Positions 1-6,794 of a stretch of DNA of 12,681 bases are shown in pieces. Positions within the stretch are counted from its first letter, which is position 1, and the number at the start of each line of letters is the position of its first letter. Made by a program: the position numbers and the translations under genes. The notes beneath the pieces were generated by a model. It worked only from the letters and a program-made list of their open reading frames with translations. It had not been told where the DNA came from and did no database searches. Where the stretch lies: the NCBI GenBank assembly GCA_029266815.1, contig JAQSWC010000135.1, positions 1 to 12,681 on the forward strand, in the 5' to 3' direction. The DNA is from Paucimonas sp. (lineage in GTDB: Bacteria; Pseudomonadota; Gammaproteobacteria; Burkholderiales; Burkholderiaceae_D).

Positions 1-562
1 ACTCGGGGAAATCGTTGACCATGGCATTGGCCAGCACCGCCAGGTCGCGCACGGTCGAGTAGTTGTCGGGGCCGGGCAGGCCGTGCGGATTGGCGAAGCG
101 GGTCGACGTCATGCCGAGCCGTTCCGCTTCGCGGTTCATCAGCGCGACGAAGGTGTCCTCGCTGCCCGCTACCGCTTCTGCCAGCACCACCGCGGCATCG
201 TTGCCGGACTGGACGATCAGGCCGTACAACAGGTCATCCACCTTCACCTGCATGGTCGGGTCGATATACATCTTGGAACTGGTCGGATCGACTTTCCATG
301 CGCGCACCGACACGCCTACGGTCTGGTTGAGATCGAGTTTCTTGTCGCGCACCGCTGCGAAGGCCAGATAAGCGGTCATGATCTTGGTCAGCGAGGCGGG
401 CTCCACACGCGTATTCGCTTCCTGGGAGGCGAGCGTCTGGCCGCTGGCGGCGTCGTACAGCAGCCAAGCCTTAGCGGCAATAGCTGGCGGCGGTACGTTC
501 TGTGCAAAGGCGGCAGACCAGCAGATCAGGGTGGCCGCAAAAGCGGCGATGAGTTTTTTCAT
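1..562 (-). CDS. D-alanyl-D-alanine carboxypeptidase (PBP5/6 family, peptidase S11), C-terminus outside the window
   Basis: Low-molecular-weight penicillin-binding protein that removes the terminal D-Ala from peptidoglycan pentapeptides in the periplasm. Reading the minus strand from the ATG at 562 gives 187 residues before the window edge. Residues 1-20 form a signal peptide (MKKLIAAFAA..., cleavage after AFA). The catalytic SxxK motif is SLTK at 57-60 and the second active-site motif SGN is at 119-121. The third motif (KTG) should lie beyond the edge. A conserved NPHGLPGPDNYST block follows at about 158-170. This matches the DacA/DacC group; I cannot say which paralogue. No good Shine-Dalgarno precedes the ATG. 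A gap of 144 bp separates it from the hydrolase upstream, and that gap holds its own candidate promoter. The family call is secure; only the 3' end is unseen. Confidence 0.93.
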   Translation of the reverse strand, partial: MKKLIAAFAATLICWSAAFAQNVPPPAIAAKAWLLYDAASGQTLASQEANTRVEPASLTKIMTAYLAFAAVRDKKLDLNQTVGVSVRAWKVDPTSSKMYIDPTMQVKVDDLLYGLIVQSGNDAAVVLAEAVAGSEDTFVALMNREAERLGMTSTRFANPHGLPGPDNYSTVRDLAVLANAMVNDFPE

Positions 563-692
563 TGTCGTTGCGTGTGAAAAGACAAAAAGGGATAAGGGGA
601 AATTACAGCAAAAGGGCAGTGCGGTGCTTGAAGGCTGACAGGACAATCCTCACTCGATCCATCTTGTAGCGCACGTCTGCAGTCAGCGCGGG

Positions 693-698
693 ATTATA
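693..698 (-). promoter_or_regulatory. Candidate -10 element for the carboxypeptidase gene
   Basis: A perfect TATAAT on the minus strand, in the gap between the hydrolase and the carboxypeptidase, about 130 nt upstream of the carboxypeptidase ATG. No convincing -35 box is seen 16-18 nt upstream. The -10 is bracketed by a 6-bp inverted repeat (686-691 and 700-705, GCGCGG/CCGCGC). Based on consensus match and position only. Confidence 0.35.
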
Positions 699-706
699 GC
701 CGCGCT

Positions 707-1342
707 CTAGCAGCGCCACAGCTCGATCACCGAATTCTTGATGTAATGCAGTTTCTTGTGGAAAAAATGGTCGGCACCGGGTACCACGATGACGGGAAAA
801 TCCTGTGTCCGGGCCCATTCGAACACGTTCGACAAGGGGATCGTGTCGTCCAGTTCACCATGGATCACAATCGTGTTGGCAGGAACCGCAGGCACTGGCC
901 ATTTGCCGGCGGCGCAGCCTACCAGCACCAGCCGTTCGGCCGGTGTGCCTTGCACGGTTAACCGTTCCTGCAACTGAGCCTGCACATAAGTGCCAAAGGA
1001 AAAGCCGCCCAGGACGAAGGGGAGGCCCGGAAAGTGTTCCCGCATGTGGGTGAGCAGCACGGCCATGTCATCAGTCTCGCCGCGGCCTTCATCATGCGTG
1101 CCTTGCGACTGGCCGACGCCGCGAAAATTCATCCGCGCCGTCGCATAGCCGAGGGCAGTAAAGGAACGGGCCAGCGTCTGCGCCACCTTGTTGTCCATCG
1201 TGCCGCCGAACAGCGGATGAGGATGGGCGACGAGGGCAATGCCGCGTGCAGTAGGAAATTCGTCGGAGTCCGGCAAATCAAGTGCGCAATCCAGCAGGCC
1301 GGCGGCGCCGTTCAGCATAAAGCGTTGGGTATGGGCATTCAT
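707..1342 (-). CDS. Alpha/beta hydrolase family protein
   Basis: A 211-residue cytoplasmic alpha/beta hydrolase of unknown substrate. The oxyanion region is the HPHPLFGGTMDNKV block at 40-53. The nucleophile elbow is GFSFG with Ser115. A conserved NFRGVGQSQGTHDEGRGE stretch at 72-89 is typical of the small group of hydrolases often annotated as CocE/NonD-like or 'alpha/beta hydrolase'. The acid is probably Asp165 or Asp166 (HGELDDTIP), and the histidine is probably His192 (GADHFF). No signal peptide is seen. It starts at the ATG at 1342, 12 nt after the ferredoxin stop, so the two are very probably co-transcribed. The physiological substrate (ester, thioester or peptide) cannot be read from the sequence. 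Confidence 0.9.
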   Translation of the reverse strand: MNAHTQRFMLNGAAGLLDCALDLPDSDEFPTARGIALVAHPHPLFGGTMDNKVAQTLARSFTALGYATARMNFRGVGQSQGTHDEGRGETDDMAVLLTHMREHFPGLPFVLGGFSFGTYVQAQLQERLTVQGTPAERLVLVGCAAGKWPVPAVPANTIVIHGELDDTIPLSNVFEWARTQDFPVIVVPGADHFFHKKLHYIKNSVIELWRC

Positions 1343-1354
1343 CAGCAGCCGGCC

Positions 1355-1675
1355 TTATATCTTCAGCCGTTCGACAACCTGGCCGTTCACCAAGTGGGAA
1401 TCAATGATCTCGTCGATATCGTGATGGTCCACATAGGTGTACCAGGTGCCTTGCGGATAGATGACGATGACCGGGCCTTCCTCGCAACGTTCCAGGCAGC
1501 CAGCCTTGTTGATGCGTACCTTTCCAGGCCCGTTCAGCTTGAGTTCCTTGATGCGCTTCTTCGCGTGTTCCTGTGCCGCCTGCGCTCCCCGGTTGGCGCA
1601 GCAGGTTCGCTCGCCTTCCGGCCGCTGGTTCAGGCAGAAGAAGACATGATGCTCGTAGTACGGCGTGTCGCTCAT
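1355..1675 (-). CDS. (2Fe-2S) ferredoxin domain-containing protein, thioredoxin-like fold
   Basis: A 106-residue small redox protein. Cysteines at 14, 25, 26, 60 and 64 match the spacing of thioredoxin-like [2Fe-2S] ferredoxins: an N-terminal FFCLNQ...CC group and a later KAGCLERCEEGP pair. The C-terminal half has the family's PVIVIYPQGTWY strand-loop. I chose the ATG at 1675 (MSDTPYYEHHVFF) because homology-like sequence begins there. The same frame is open up to 1828, but that extension (rich in Arg and Ser) looks non-coding. It is the first gene of a two-gene unit with the hydrolase. Its electron partner is unknown. The fold and cluster assignment rest on the cysteine pattern. Confidence 0.88.
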   Translation of the reverse strand: MSDTPYYEHHVFFCLNQRPEGERTCCANRGAQAAQEHAKKRIKELKLNGPGKVRINKAGCLERCEEGPVIVIYPQGTWYTYVDHHDIDEIIDSHLVNGQVVERLKI

Positions 1676-1785
1676 GATGTGGGATGAATGCGCAAAAGAG
1701 GAATGATACCGGTTTGGCCGGAGAGCCGCGCCCGGGTTCACCGTGTTCCGCCCACATTTCCGCAGGGAACTGGATTGGGCCGCTC

Positions 1786-1791
1786 TATAAT
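1786..1791 (+). promoter_or_regulatory. Candidate -10 element for the C13 peptidase gene
   Basis: A perfect TATAAT in the divergent gap between the ferredoxin and the C13 peptidase. It would place a transcript start near 1798 and a leader of about 45 nt before the ATG at 1843. No recognisable -35 box at the usual spacing. Confidence 0.4.
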
Positions 1792-1842
1792 CGGCGCAAC
1801 GCCGGTGCTGACTGCCGGTGACAGCCATGACTGGATGCTTTC

Positions 1843-3288
1843 ATGAACGACGCTCTTGCCGCCGACGCCTTGCCCGAACCAACGCTGCCTTTTTTTAGAT
1901 CGGTGGCGCGATGGTGCGTTGAGGGCATGCGCACCTCCATCTTCCTGAAACCGAGATGGGAAGGGTTGGCGATCGGTGCAGGCATGATCGCGTTTACAGT
2001 CGTGCTGTATCTGCTGGCCAATCTGCTCTTCGAGCGTCTCTACATTGTTGGGCCCGCCAGCTTCCACTGGAAAGCGATCAACAGCGGCTGGATACACACC
2101 GCGTTGGCTGCATGGATCTGCTATCTGGTTCGCGGAGCGCGAGCCGGCGAGGCGCATGCCAACGCTGCGCCCAGTACTGCCCATCTTTTCACCATGTCGC
2201 TGGCGCAGACACTGTGCCTGTCGGTGTTGATCGGCTGTATTTTCGTGGTGTTGGTTCGAACCGATGCCTACGCTGCTGCAGACCGCCAGGCCTGGCTCGC
2301 CTGGTTCCTGTGGCTGGCTCCCGTCGTCTGGATGACGCTTGCCCAGTTGGCGCTTTTCTGGCGCGGCGGGAACAGGAAGCCGGGAGCGATGCTGCTGGCG
2401 CTGCTCGTGCTGGCAATGGGAACGACGCTTCTCGTCACTGCAAGCCCGGCGCGATTCTGGCATCCGGTGGCGGAAAACAATGGCGAGGAAGAGCGCAAGT
2501 ATCTGGAACTAACCCAGGAAGTGATGGAAGCGCAGCCGCGCTTGCTGGCAAGCCGCCTGAACGACCTGAAGCCGCACGAACCGGGCCGCACAGAGATGTA
2601 TGCACTGACCTTTGCGCCCTATGACGAAGACGTCTTTCCGCGGGAAAGCGAGATGGTGGCGCAAGTCATGGCCAGCCGCTTCGGCACTCAAGGCCGCACG
2701 CTCCAGTTGATCAACAGTGCCGGCACAGTGGAGAAATGGCCCTGGGCGACGCCGCTCAACCTGCGACGCGCACTCGAGCGCGTGGCGCAGCTCATGGACA
2801 CGGAGGAAGATATTCTGTTCCTGCACATGACTTCTCACGGCGCCCAGGACGGAGAGCTGGCAGCATCCTTCTGGCCGATGGAGGTGTCAAAGGTTCGCCC
2901 TGAAGATCTGCGGAAATGGCTGGATGAGGCGGGTATCCGCAACCGCGTCATTTCAATCTCCGCCTGCTATTCAGGAAGCTGGGTCAAGCCGCTGGCCGAT
3001 GACCACACCTTGGTGCTGACCGCCGCTGATGCGGAGCACACGTCGTATGGGTGCGGCAGTAAATCAGAACTTACCTTCTTCGGTAGGGCGCTCTACGACG
3101 AACAGTTGCGGACGCATACCCTGTCGTTCGAGGAGGCGTTCCGCGCCGCCAGAAAAGTCATCGAGCAGCGCGAGAAAGAGGCCGGCAAGGATGACGGTTT
3201 TTCCAATCCGCAGATTCACATGGGAGCCGCAATAACGCAGCGCCTTGCCGCGCTACAGGACAGCCTGGCGCGGCGCCGTGAAAAATAG
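1843..3288 (+). CDS. Membrane-anchored C13-family (legumain-like) cysteine peptidase
   Basis: A 481-residue protein with two parts. Residues 1-200 hold about five hydrophobic segments (roughly 42-63, 84-97, 115-138, 150-172, 182-200). Basic residues lie at 20-39, 97-101 and 173-179. By the positive-inside rule this gives a cytoplasmic N-terminus and a periplasmic C-terminal domain (inference). Residues about 250-465 form a clan CD peptidase domain. The catalytic His is His332 in LHMTSHGA after a hydrophobic strand, and the catalytic Cys is Cys375 in SISACYSG after another strand. Both match the C13 peptidase family (legumain, GPI-transamidase-like). The substrate is unknown. The ATG at 1843 is preceded by GGATG as a weak ribosome binding site. 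It converges on the VanZ gene with 16 bp between stops. Peptidase family is confident; topology is less so. Confidence 0.85.
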   Translation: MNDALAADALPEPTLPFFRSVARWCVEGMRTSIFLKPRWEGLAIGAGMIAFTVVLYLLANLLFERLYIVGPASFHWKAINSGWIHTALAAWICYLVRGARAGEAHANAAPSTAHLFTMSLAQTLCLSVLIGCIFVVLVRTDAYAAADRQAWLAWFLWLAPVVWMTLAQLALFWRGGNRKPGAMLLALLVLAMGTTLLVTASPARFWHPVAENNGEEERKYLELTQEVMEAQPRLLASRLNDLKPHEPGRTEMYALTFAPYDEDVFPRESEMVAQVMASRFGTQGRTLQLINSAGTVEKWPWATPLNLRRALERVAQLMDTEEDILFLHMTSHGAQDGELAASFWPMEVSKVRPEDLRKWLDEAGIRNRVISISACYSGSWVKPLADDHTLVLTAADAEHTSYGCGSKSELTFFGRALYDEQLRTHTLSFEEAFRAARKVIEQREKEAGKDDGFSNPQIHMGAAITQRLAALQDSLARRREK

Positions 3289-3304
3289 CGCGCGTCAGAA
3301 TGGT

Positions 3305-4483
3305 TCAGGCGTGGTGCTCGTTCTTTTCGGGCGCGACATCGGACTTTTTCTTGTGCACGCGATGCGTCAGGAACCATAGCGCGATGAAAGGCCAGCACAA
3401 TGACAGGAAGTTGGCCGCGCCGTTGAAGTTGATGAATTTGCCTTGCGTCCAGGCTTGCAGGGTTTCAGCGAAATAAGGATTGGGCGGCACGGCGTTGACT
3501 ACCGTCAGACTCATCACCAGCGTCAATGCCGCAACCCGCCGCTGCGCCGCCACCGGCGCGAACACCAGTCCGCTCAGCATGACCGCGCCGAGAAGCAGGC
3601 CGCCCTGCGCGCCCGGGGTCAGCCAGGCGAAAGCATGCTCCGGCGAGAACTGCAGTGCGGATGCCAGCGACCGCACGCAGAGGGCGCCGCCGATCATGGC
3701 CGTAGCCAGTATCGCCTTGGGCGAGCGGTGGCGCAGCATGCACAGCAGCGTCAGCACCGCGCCGGTCAGCCCGCAAGCCGTAATCACGGTTTCAGCCAGC
3801 CAGTACTGCTGCACCGTCAATTCATGGCTGTTGAATATCAGTGCATGCGGATCGAAAGGCTCTTCCAGCAGCTTGCCGATCCATCCCGACAGAATCGGCA
3901 GGAGCTGGCCGTGTCCGAACAGGTAGTCCAGCGGATAGATCTGTGCCAGCGGCCACAGCAGGATGACCATCAGGCCGCGCCCCGCCTCGGCGCTGAACCA
4001 CTTCTGGCGCAGGGTGACGAGCCGGCTTTCCTCCATGAAGTACCGCGTGGTGGAAACCGCAATGACGGCGCCGATCAGCGCGCCGGCCGTGTTGGAGCCC
4101 AGGTCCAGGTTGGAAGCGACACGGTTCGGCAGATAGTTCTGCACGGTTTCCATCAGGCCCGACAAGAGGAATCCACCCACTGTCGCCAGAATGGCCGCGG
4201 CAATGCCGCGCACATAAGGATAAAGTGCCAGCACAACCAGCAGGCCTAGCGGCGCATAGCCGATGACGTTGGTGATGATGTCGAACTTCGTCCAGTAATA
4301 GGGGAAGGGCGCATCGAGAAAATCGAAGGGCGGTATGCCGGTCTTGCGCCAGCCGGAGAACGGATACCAGCTTGCATACGTGACCAGCAGCGCGTACACC
4401 ACGAGGGCCACGCGCGCAAACGCGGACGCGCCGCTGCGCCTCAGCCGGCTGCTTTTGGCCGGATCGGCAGGCTCGACAGCCAC
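3305..4483 (-). CDS. VanZ-family membrane protein (GTG start)
   Basis: A 392-residue polytopic membrane protein. The N-terminal half is a VanZ-like domain: TM near 23-42, the FDIITNVIGYAPLG motif at 67-80, then METVQNYLPNR (Glu112, Gln115, Arg121) and SNLDLGSNTAGALIG (Asp127, Asn131). The C-terminal half adds further membrane segments up to about residue 375 and ends in a charged tail. VanZ of enterococci gives low-level teicoplanin resistance; the role of proteobacterial homologues is not established. The GTG at 4483 is chosen because AGGGAG lies 8 nt upstream (4492-4497) and no other start precedes the first TM. It overlaps the lipoprotein gene by 43 nt, so it appears to be the last gene of the Mla-type operon and may be translationally coupled. 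Confidence 0.87.
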   Translation of the reverse strand: MAVEPADPAKSSRLRRSGASAFARVALVVYALLVTYASWYPFSGWRKTGIPPFDFLDAPFPYYWTKFDIITNVIGYAPLGLLVVLALYPYVRGIAAAILATVGGFLLSGLMETVQNYLPNRVASNLDLGSNTAGALIGAVIAVSTTRYFMEESRLVTLRQKWFSAEAGRGLMVILLWPLAQIYPLDYLFGHGQLLPILSGWIGKLLEEPFDPHALIFNSHELTVQQYWLAETVITACGLTGAVLTLLCMLRHRSPKAILATAMIGGALCVRSLASALQFSPEHAFAWLTPGAQGGLLLGAVMLSGLVFAPVAAQRRVAALTLVMSLTVVNAVPPNPYFAETLQAWTQGKFINFNGAANFLSLCWPFIALWFLTHRVHKKKSDVAPEKNEHHA

Positions 4484-5067
4484 AATATGATCTCCCTGAT
4501 GACGGTGTCGCCGGCGGTGGCGAAAGCATGGGCGCCTCCTGCGGCATCGGCGCTCTCGGCCGGCGCCTCATGAATGAAGGTTTTCTGCGCAACCAGCGTG
4601 CGCCCGTTGAACACCGAGGCTCGCAAGGCGATGCGTGCCACGCTGCTCGACGGGCTGGAAAACACTTGCGTGAAATCATCCACGTCAATGCGCACTACCG
4701 GAACGTTTGCTGCGCTGTCGGTGGCCGACAGCGCAATCCCGCCGGCCTGCGCAATGCCGGCTTTCAGTCGCTGGCCGAACAACGCGCCCGGCGACATGGT
4801 CCAGCGGCTGTCTGCGTAGGGGCGCGCCTGCTGGGTGTCGGCGTACGCCAGGCGGTAATACATCAGCGGCCGGTCCAGCCATGCCGGCATGCGCACGTCC
4901 GCAATGCTGACCGGCGGCAGCGTACCCGCCGGCGCCGTCAACGCCGGCAAGGGGCCGAAGTCGTACAGCCCGGGAGTCTTGGCGGGTTTTACCGCCGAGC
5001 AGGCGGCGAGCGAAGTAATGAAGACGGCTGCCGCCGCCAGGTGTCCGATTGTCATTCGATATCCCAT
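4441..5067 (-). CDS. ABC-type transport auxiliary lipoprotein (PqiC-like)
   Basis: A 208-residue lipoprotein. The signal peptide ends in a lipobox LAAC with Cys23; Ser at +2 predicts outer-membrane sorting. The mature part begins with the LYDFGPLPAL pattern and continues with VSIADVRMPAWLDRPLMYYRL, typical of the PqiC / ABC-transport auxiliary lipoprotein family. It presumably forms the outer-membrane end of the trans-periplasmic lipid path built by the MCE protein encoded just upstream. Two ATGs are possible (5067 and 5055). The first is preferred because AGGA lies 7 nt before it. It begins 16 nt after the MCE stop and overlaps the downstream VanZ start. Confidence 0.88.
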   Translation of the reverse strand: MGYRMTIGHLAAAAVFITSLAACSAVKPAKTPGLYDFGPLPALTAPAGTLPPVSIADVRMPAWLDRPLMYYRLAYADTQQARPYADSRWTMSPGALFGQRLKAGIAQAGGIALSATDSAANVPVVRIDVDDFTQVFSSPSSSVARIALRASVFNGRTLVAQKTFIHEAPAESADAAGGAHAFATAGDTVIREIILWLSSLPIRPKAAG

Positions 5068-5074
5068 GGTCGAA

Positions 5075-5083
5075 TCCTACCTC
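5075..5083 (-). promoter_or_regulatory. Ribosome binding site of the PqiC-like lipoprotein gene
   Basis: GAGGTAGGA on the minus strand directly after the MCE stop codon. Its AGGA core is 7 nt from the ATG at 5067 and 19 nt from the alternative ATG at 5055, so it selects the longer form. Confidence 0.6.
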
Positions 5084-5878
5084 TTATTTCGCCGGCGCCG
5101 AAAAACCGTCTTCTCCCGGGCCGGGTGTGCGCGACGCGCCGAACAGGATGCTTTGCGGACGGTCACCCACGCTTTCTAGAGTACGGTTCAACGTACGCAG
5201 CGTGCCGTTTGCCTCCTGCATCAGCGGTACGGCTTCCTGCCCGACCCGGTCGGCGACAATGCCGACCTGATCAATCGTCAGCGACAGGCGGTCGATCGGG
5301 CCGTCCGGCGCGCCGAGGCGGGTGGTCAGCCTGTCGGCGCTGCGCGCAAGCTGGTTGAAGCTTTGTATCGTGGCCTGCGCCTGCTGGGTCAACGCCGGAA
5401 GCCTGTCGAGCGTGGGCTGCAACTGGCGCGGAACGGCTGCCACCTCGCGCGCTGCGATGCTCACATCCTTCACGGCACCGATGATGGTGTCGCGGTTTTC
5501 CTGGGACAGCAGGGCATTGAGACGCTTCGCCACTTCCTCGGTCTGGTTCAGGATCGCCAGGCCGCGCAACTGCAGGGTATCCAGAATGCTGGGACGCATC
5601 TCGATGCGGACCACCTTGTCCGGCGTGCTTTGTACCGGCGTGGGATCGCTGCCGTCGTCGTCGAGCTGGACGTAGGCGATGCCGGTCACGCCCTGGTAAG
5701 CGAGAGTACCAAAGGTGGAGCGGGTGATCGGCGTGCCAGGGTCGATGCTCATTTTCAGCAGGATCTGGCCCGGCACCTTGGGATCGAAATCCATCGAATC
5801 GACCTTACCCACGTCCAGGCCACGGTATCTCACTGCCGCCTGCGGATTCAGGCCGGTGATGGGCAGTCTTGTCGCCAT
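5084..5878 (-). CDS. MlaD/MCE-family lipid-transport protein, N-terminal anchor missing
   Basis: Substrate-binding (MCE) subunit of an Mla-type ABC transporter that moves phospholipids or other lipids between inner and outer membrane. The readable frame from the ATG at 5878 gives 264 residues. The MCE domain covers about 8-75 (GLNPQAAVRYRGLDVGKV; LAYQGVTGIAYVQL), followed by a long alpha-helical region (about 100-235) as in tube-forming MCE proteins. Family members normally begin about 40 residues earlier with one transmembrane helix. Here the reading frame upstream still encodes family-like residues (RQNSGRLPYE just before Met1) but has no usable start, and it meets an in-frame TAG at 5954-5956 inside a palindromic repeat. 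As it stands the product would lack a signal anchor and may be non-functional. The rest of the operon is intact. It could be a pseudogene. Confidence 0.85.
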   Translation of the reverse strand: MATRLPITGLNPQAAVRYRGLDVGKVDSMDFDPKVPGQILLKMSIDPGTPITRSTFGTLAYQGVTGIAYVQLDDDGSDPTPVQSTPDKVVRIEMRPSILDTLQLRGLAILNQTEEVAKRLNALLSQENRDTIIGAVKDVSIAAREVAAVPRQLQPTLDRLPALTQQAQATIQSFNQLARSADRLTTRLGAPDGPIDRLSLTIDQVGIVADRVGQEAVPLMQEANGTLRTLNRTLESVGDRPQSILFGASRTPGPGEDGFSAPAK

Positions 5879-5909
5879 TTCGTACGGCAGGCGACCGCTG
5901 TTCTGGCGC

Positions 5910-5991
5910 GGAAATGGCCGCCAGCGGTGTTGCGGCTCCTTGCCGTAGTCCCACTACGACGCGTCGCCGCGCCTTGCATTCGGCCATTTCC
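5910..5991. repeat. ~82-bp quasi-palindromic (REP/MITE-like) element interrupting the 5' end of the MCE gene
   Basis: Outer arms are an 11-bp perfect inverted repeat, GGAAATGGCCG at 5910-5920 and CGGCCATTTCC at 5981-5991. The centre has a 6-bp hairpin, CGTAGT (5944-5949) and ACTACG (5953-5958), around a CCC loop. The arms between are partly complementary (for example GCGGC against GCCGC), so the whole unit can fold into one imperfect stem-loop. It encodes no transposase. No second copy is seen in the window. I infer a dispersed palindromic repeat; exact ends and family are uncertain, and no target duplication is obvious. Confidence 0.6.
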
Positions 5992-6029
5992 CGAGGCTGC
6001 GTGACACCGAAACAAGTTCATAACAGGCG

Positions 6030-6794
6030 CTAAACCAGTTCCTGACGGGCCCGCAGGCCGCGGCCGCCCAGGAAAAATTGCTCAATGAACGGATGCTTAA
6101 CCTGTACCACGTCGTCCGGCGCGCCTAATGCCACCACATGCTTGTCGGCCAGCACCGCGATGCGGGTCGACAGCGCGAACAGCGTATCAAGATCATGCGT
6201 CACCATCACGACTGTCAGCTTCAGCGCCTGGTGCAGCGAGCGGATCAAATCGACGAAGCTGTCCGACAAGCTGGGGTCGAGCCCCGCCGTGGGCTCGTCG
6301 AGAAATAGCAGCTCGGGCTCGAGCGCAATCGCACGCGCGAGCGCCACACGCTTGACCATGCCGCCCGACAAGTCGGCCGGCATCTTCAACGCATCCTTCG
6401 GCGTGATGCCGACCATGTCCAGCTTCAACAGCACCGCCTGACGGATCAGAGTCTCCGGCAGCGTGCGCAGTTCGCGCATGGGCTGCGCCACATTGTCGAA
6501 AGCCGAGAGCGCGGAGAAAAGCGCGCCGTGCTGGAACAGCATGCCCCAACGCGTGCGCAATTCCTGCAACGTGTCGCCGTCCACATGCTGAATATCTTCG
6601 CCGAAGACCCGCACGCTGCCGTGCGCTGGTGTTTCCAGTCCCAGTATCTGCCGCAGCAGCGTGGTCTTGCCCGACCCCGAGCCGCCAACCAGCGAGAGGA
6701 TTTCGCCTTGCTCCACCTGCAGGTTCAGGTCGCGGTGCACCACGAAATCGCCGTATTGCGTGCGCAGGTCCTGTATGTCGATTACCGATGTCAT
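6030..6794 (-). CDS. Mla-type ABC transporter ATP-binding protein
   Basis: A 254-residue cytoplasmic ATPase that would drive the adjacent MlaE-type permease. Walker A is GGSGSGKT at 37-44, the Q-loop glutamine is Q88 (LFQHGALFS, typical of the MlaF group), the signature is LSGGM at 142-146, Walker B is LLFLDE with Asp166 and Glu167, followed by PTAGLD, and the switch histidine is His200 (THD). All catalytic elements are intact. Its ATG overlaps the permease stop by one base (TGATG), so the two are translationally coupled. About 140 bp, including the palindromic element, separate its stop from the conserved part of the downstream MCE gene. Confidence 0.95.
   Translation of the reverse strand: MTSVIDIQDLRTQYGDFVVHRDLNLQVEQGEILSLVGGSGSGKTTLLRQILGLETPAHGSVRVFGEDIQHVDGDTLQELRTRWGMLFQHGALFSALSAFDNVAQPMRELRTLPETLIRQAVLLKLDMVGITPKDALKMPADLSGGMVKRVALARAIALEPELLFLDEPTAGLDPSLSDSFVDLIRSLHQALKLTVVMVTHDLDTLFALSTRIAVLADKHVVALGAPDDVVQVKHPFIEQFFLGGRGLRARQELV

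Noticed and set aside
1034..1687. Open frame of 217 codons on the plus strand opposite the hydrolase and ferredoxin
   Set aside because: Both opposite-strand genes have catalytic or cluster motifs; this frame shows none.
3443..4249. Open frame of 268 codons on the plus strand opposite the VanZ gene
   Set aside because: Composition rich in Gln, Arg and His, with no motif; VanZ-family sequence on the other strand explains the region.
4528..5358. Open frame of 276 codons on the plus strand across the lipoprotein and MCE genes
   Set aside because: It spans two real genes on the opposite strand and has no recognisable domain.
5805..5987. Small minus-strand open frame (60 codons, beginning MAECKARRRVV) over the palindromic element
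   Set aside because: It starts inside the repeat and continues out of frame into the MCE gene. Better explained as the repeat's incidental translation than as a gene.
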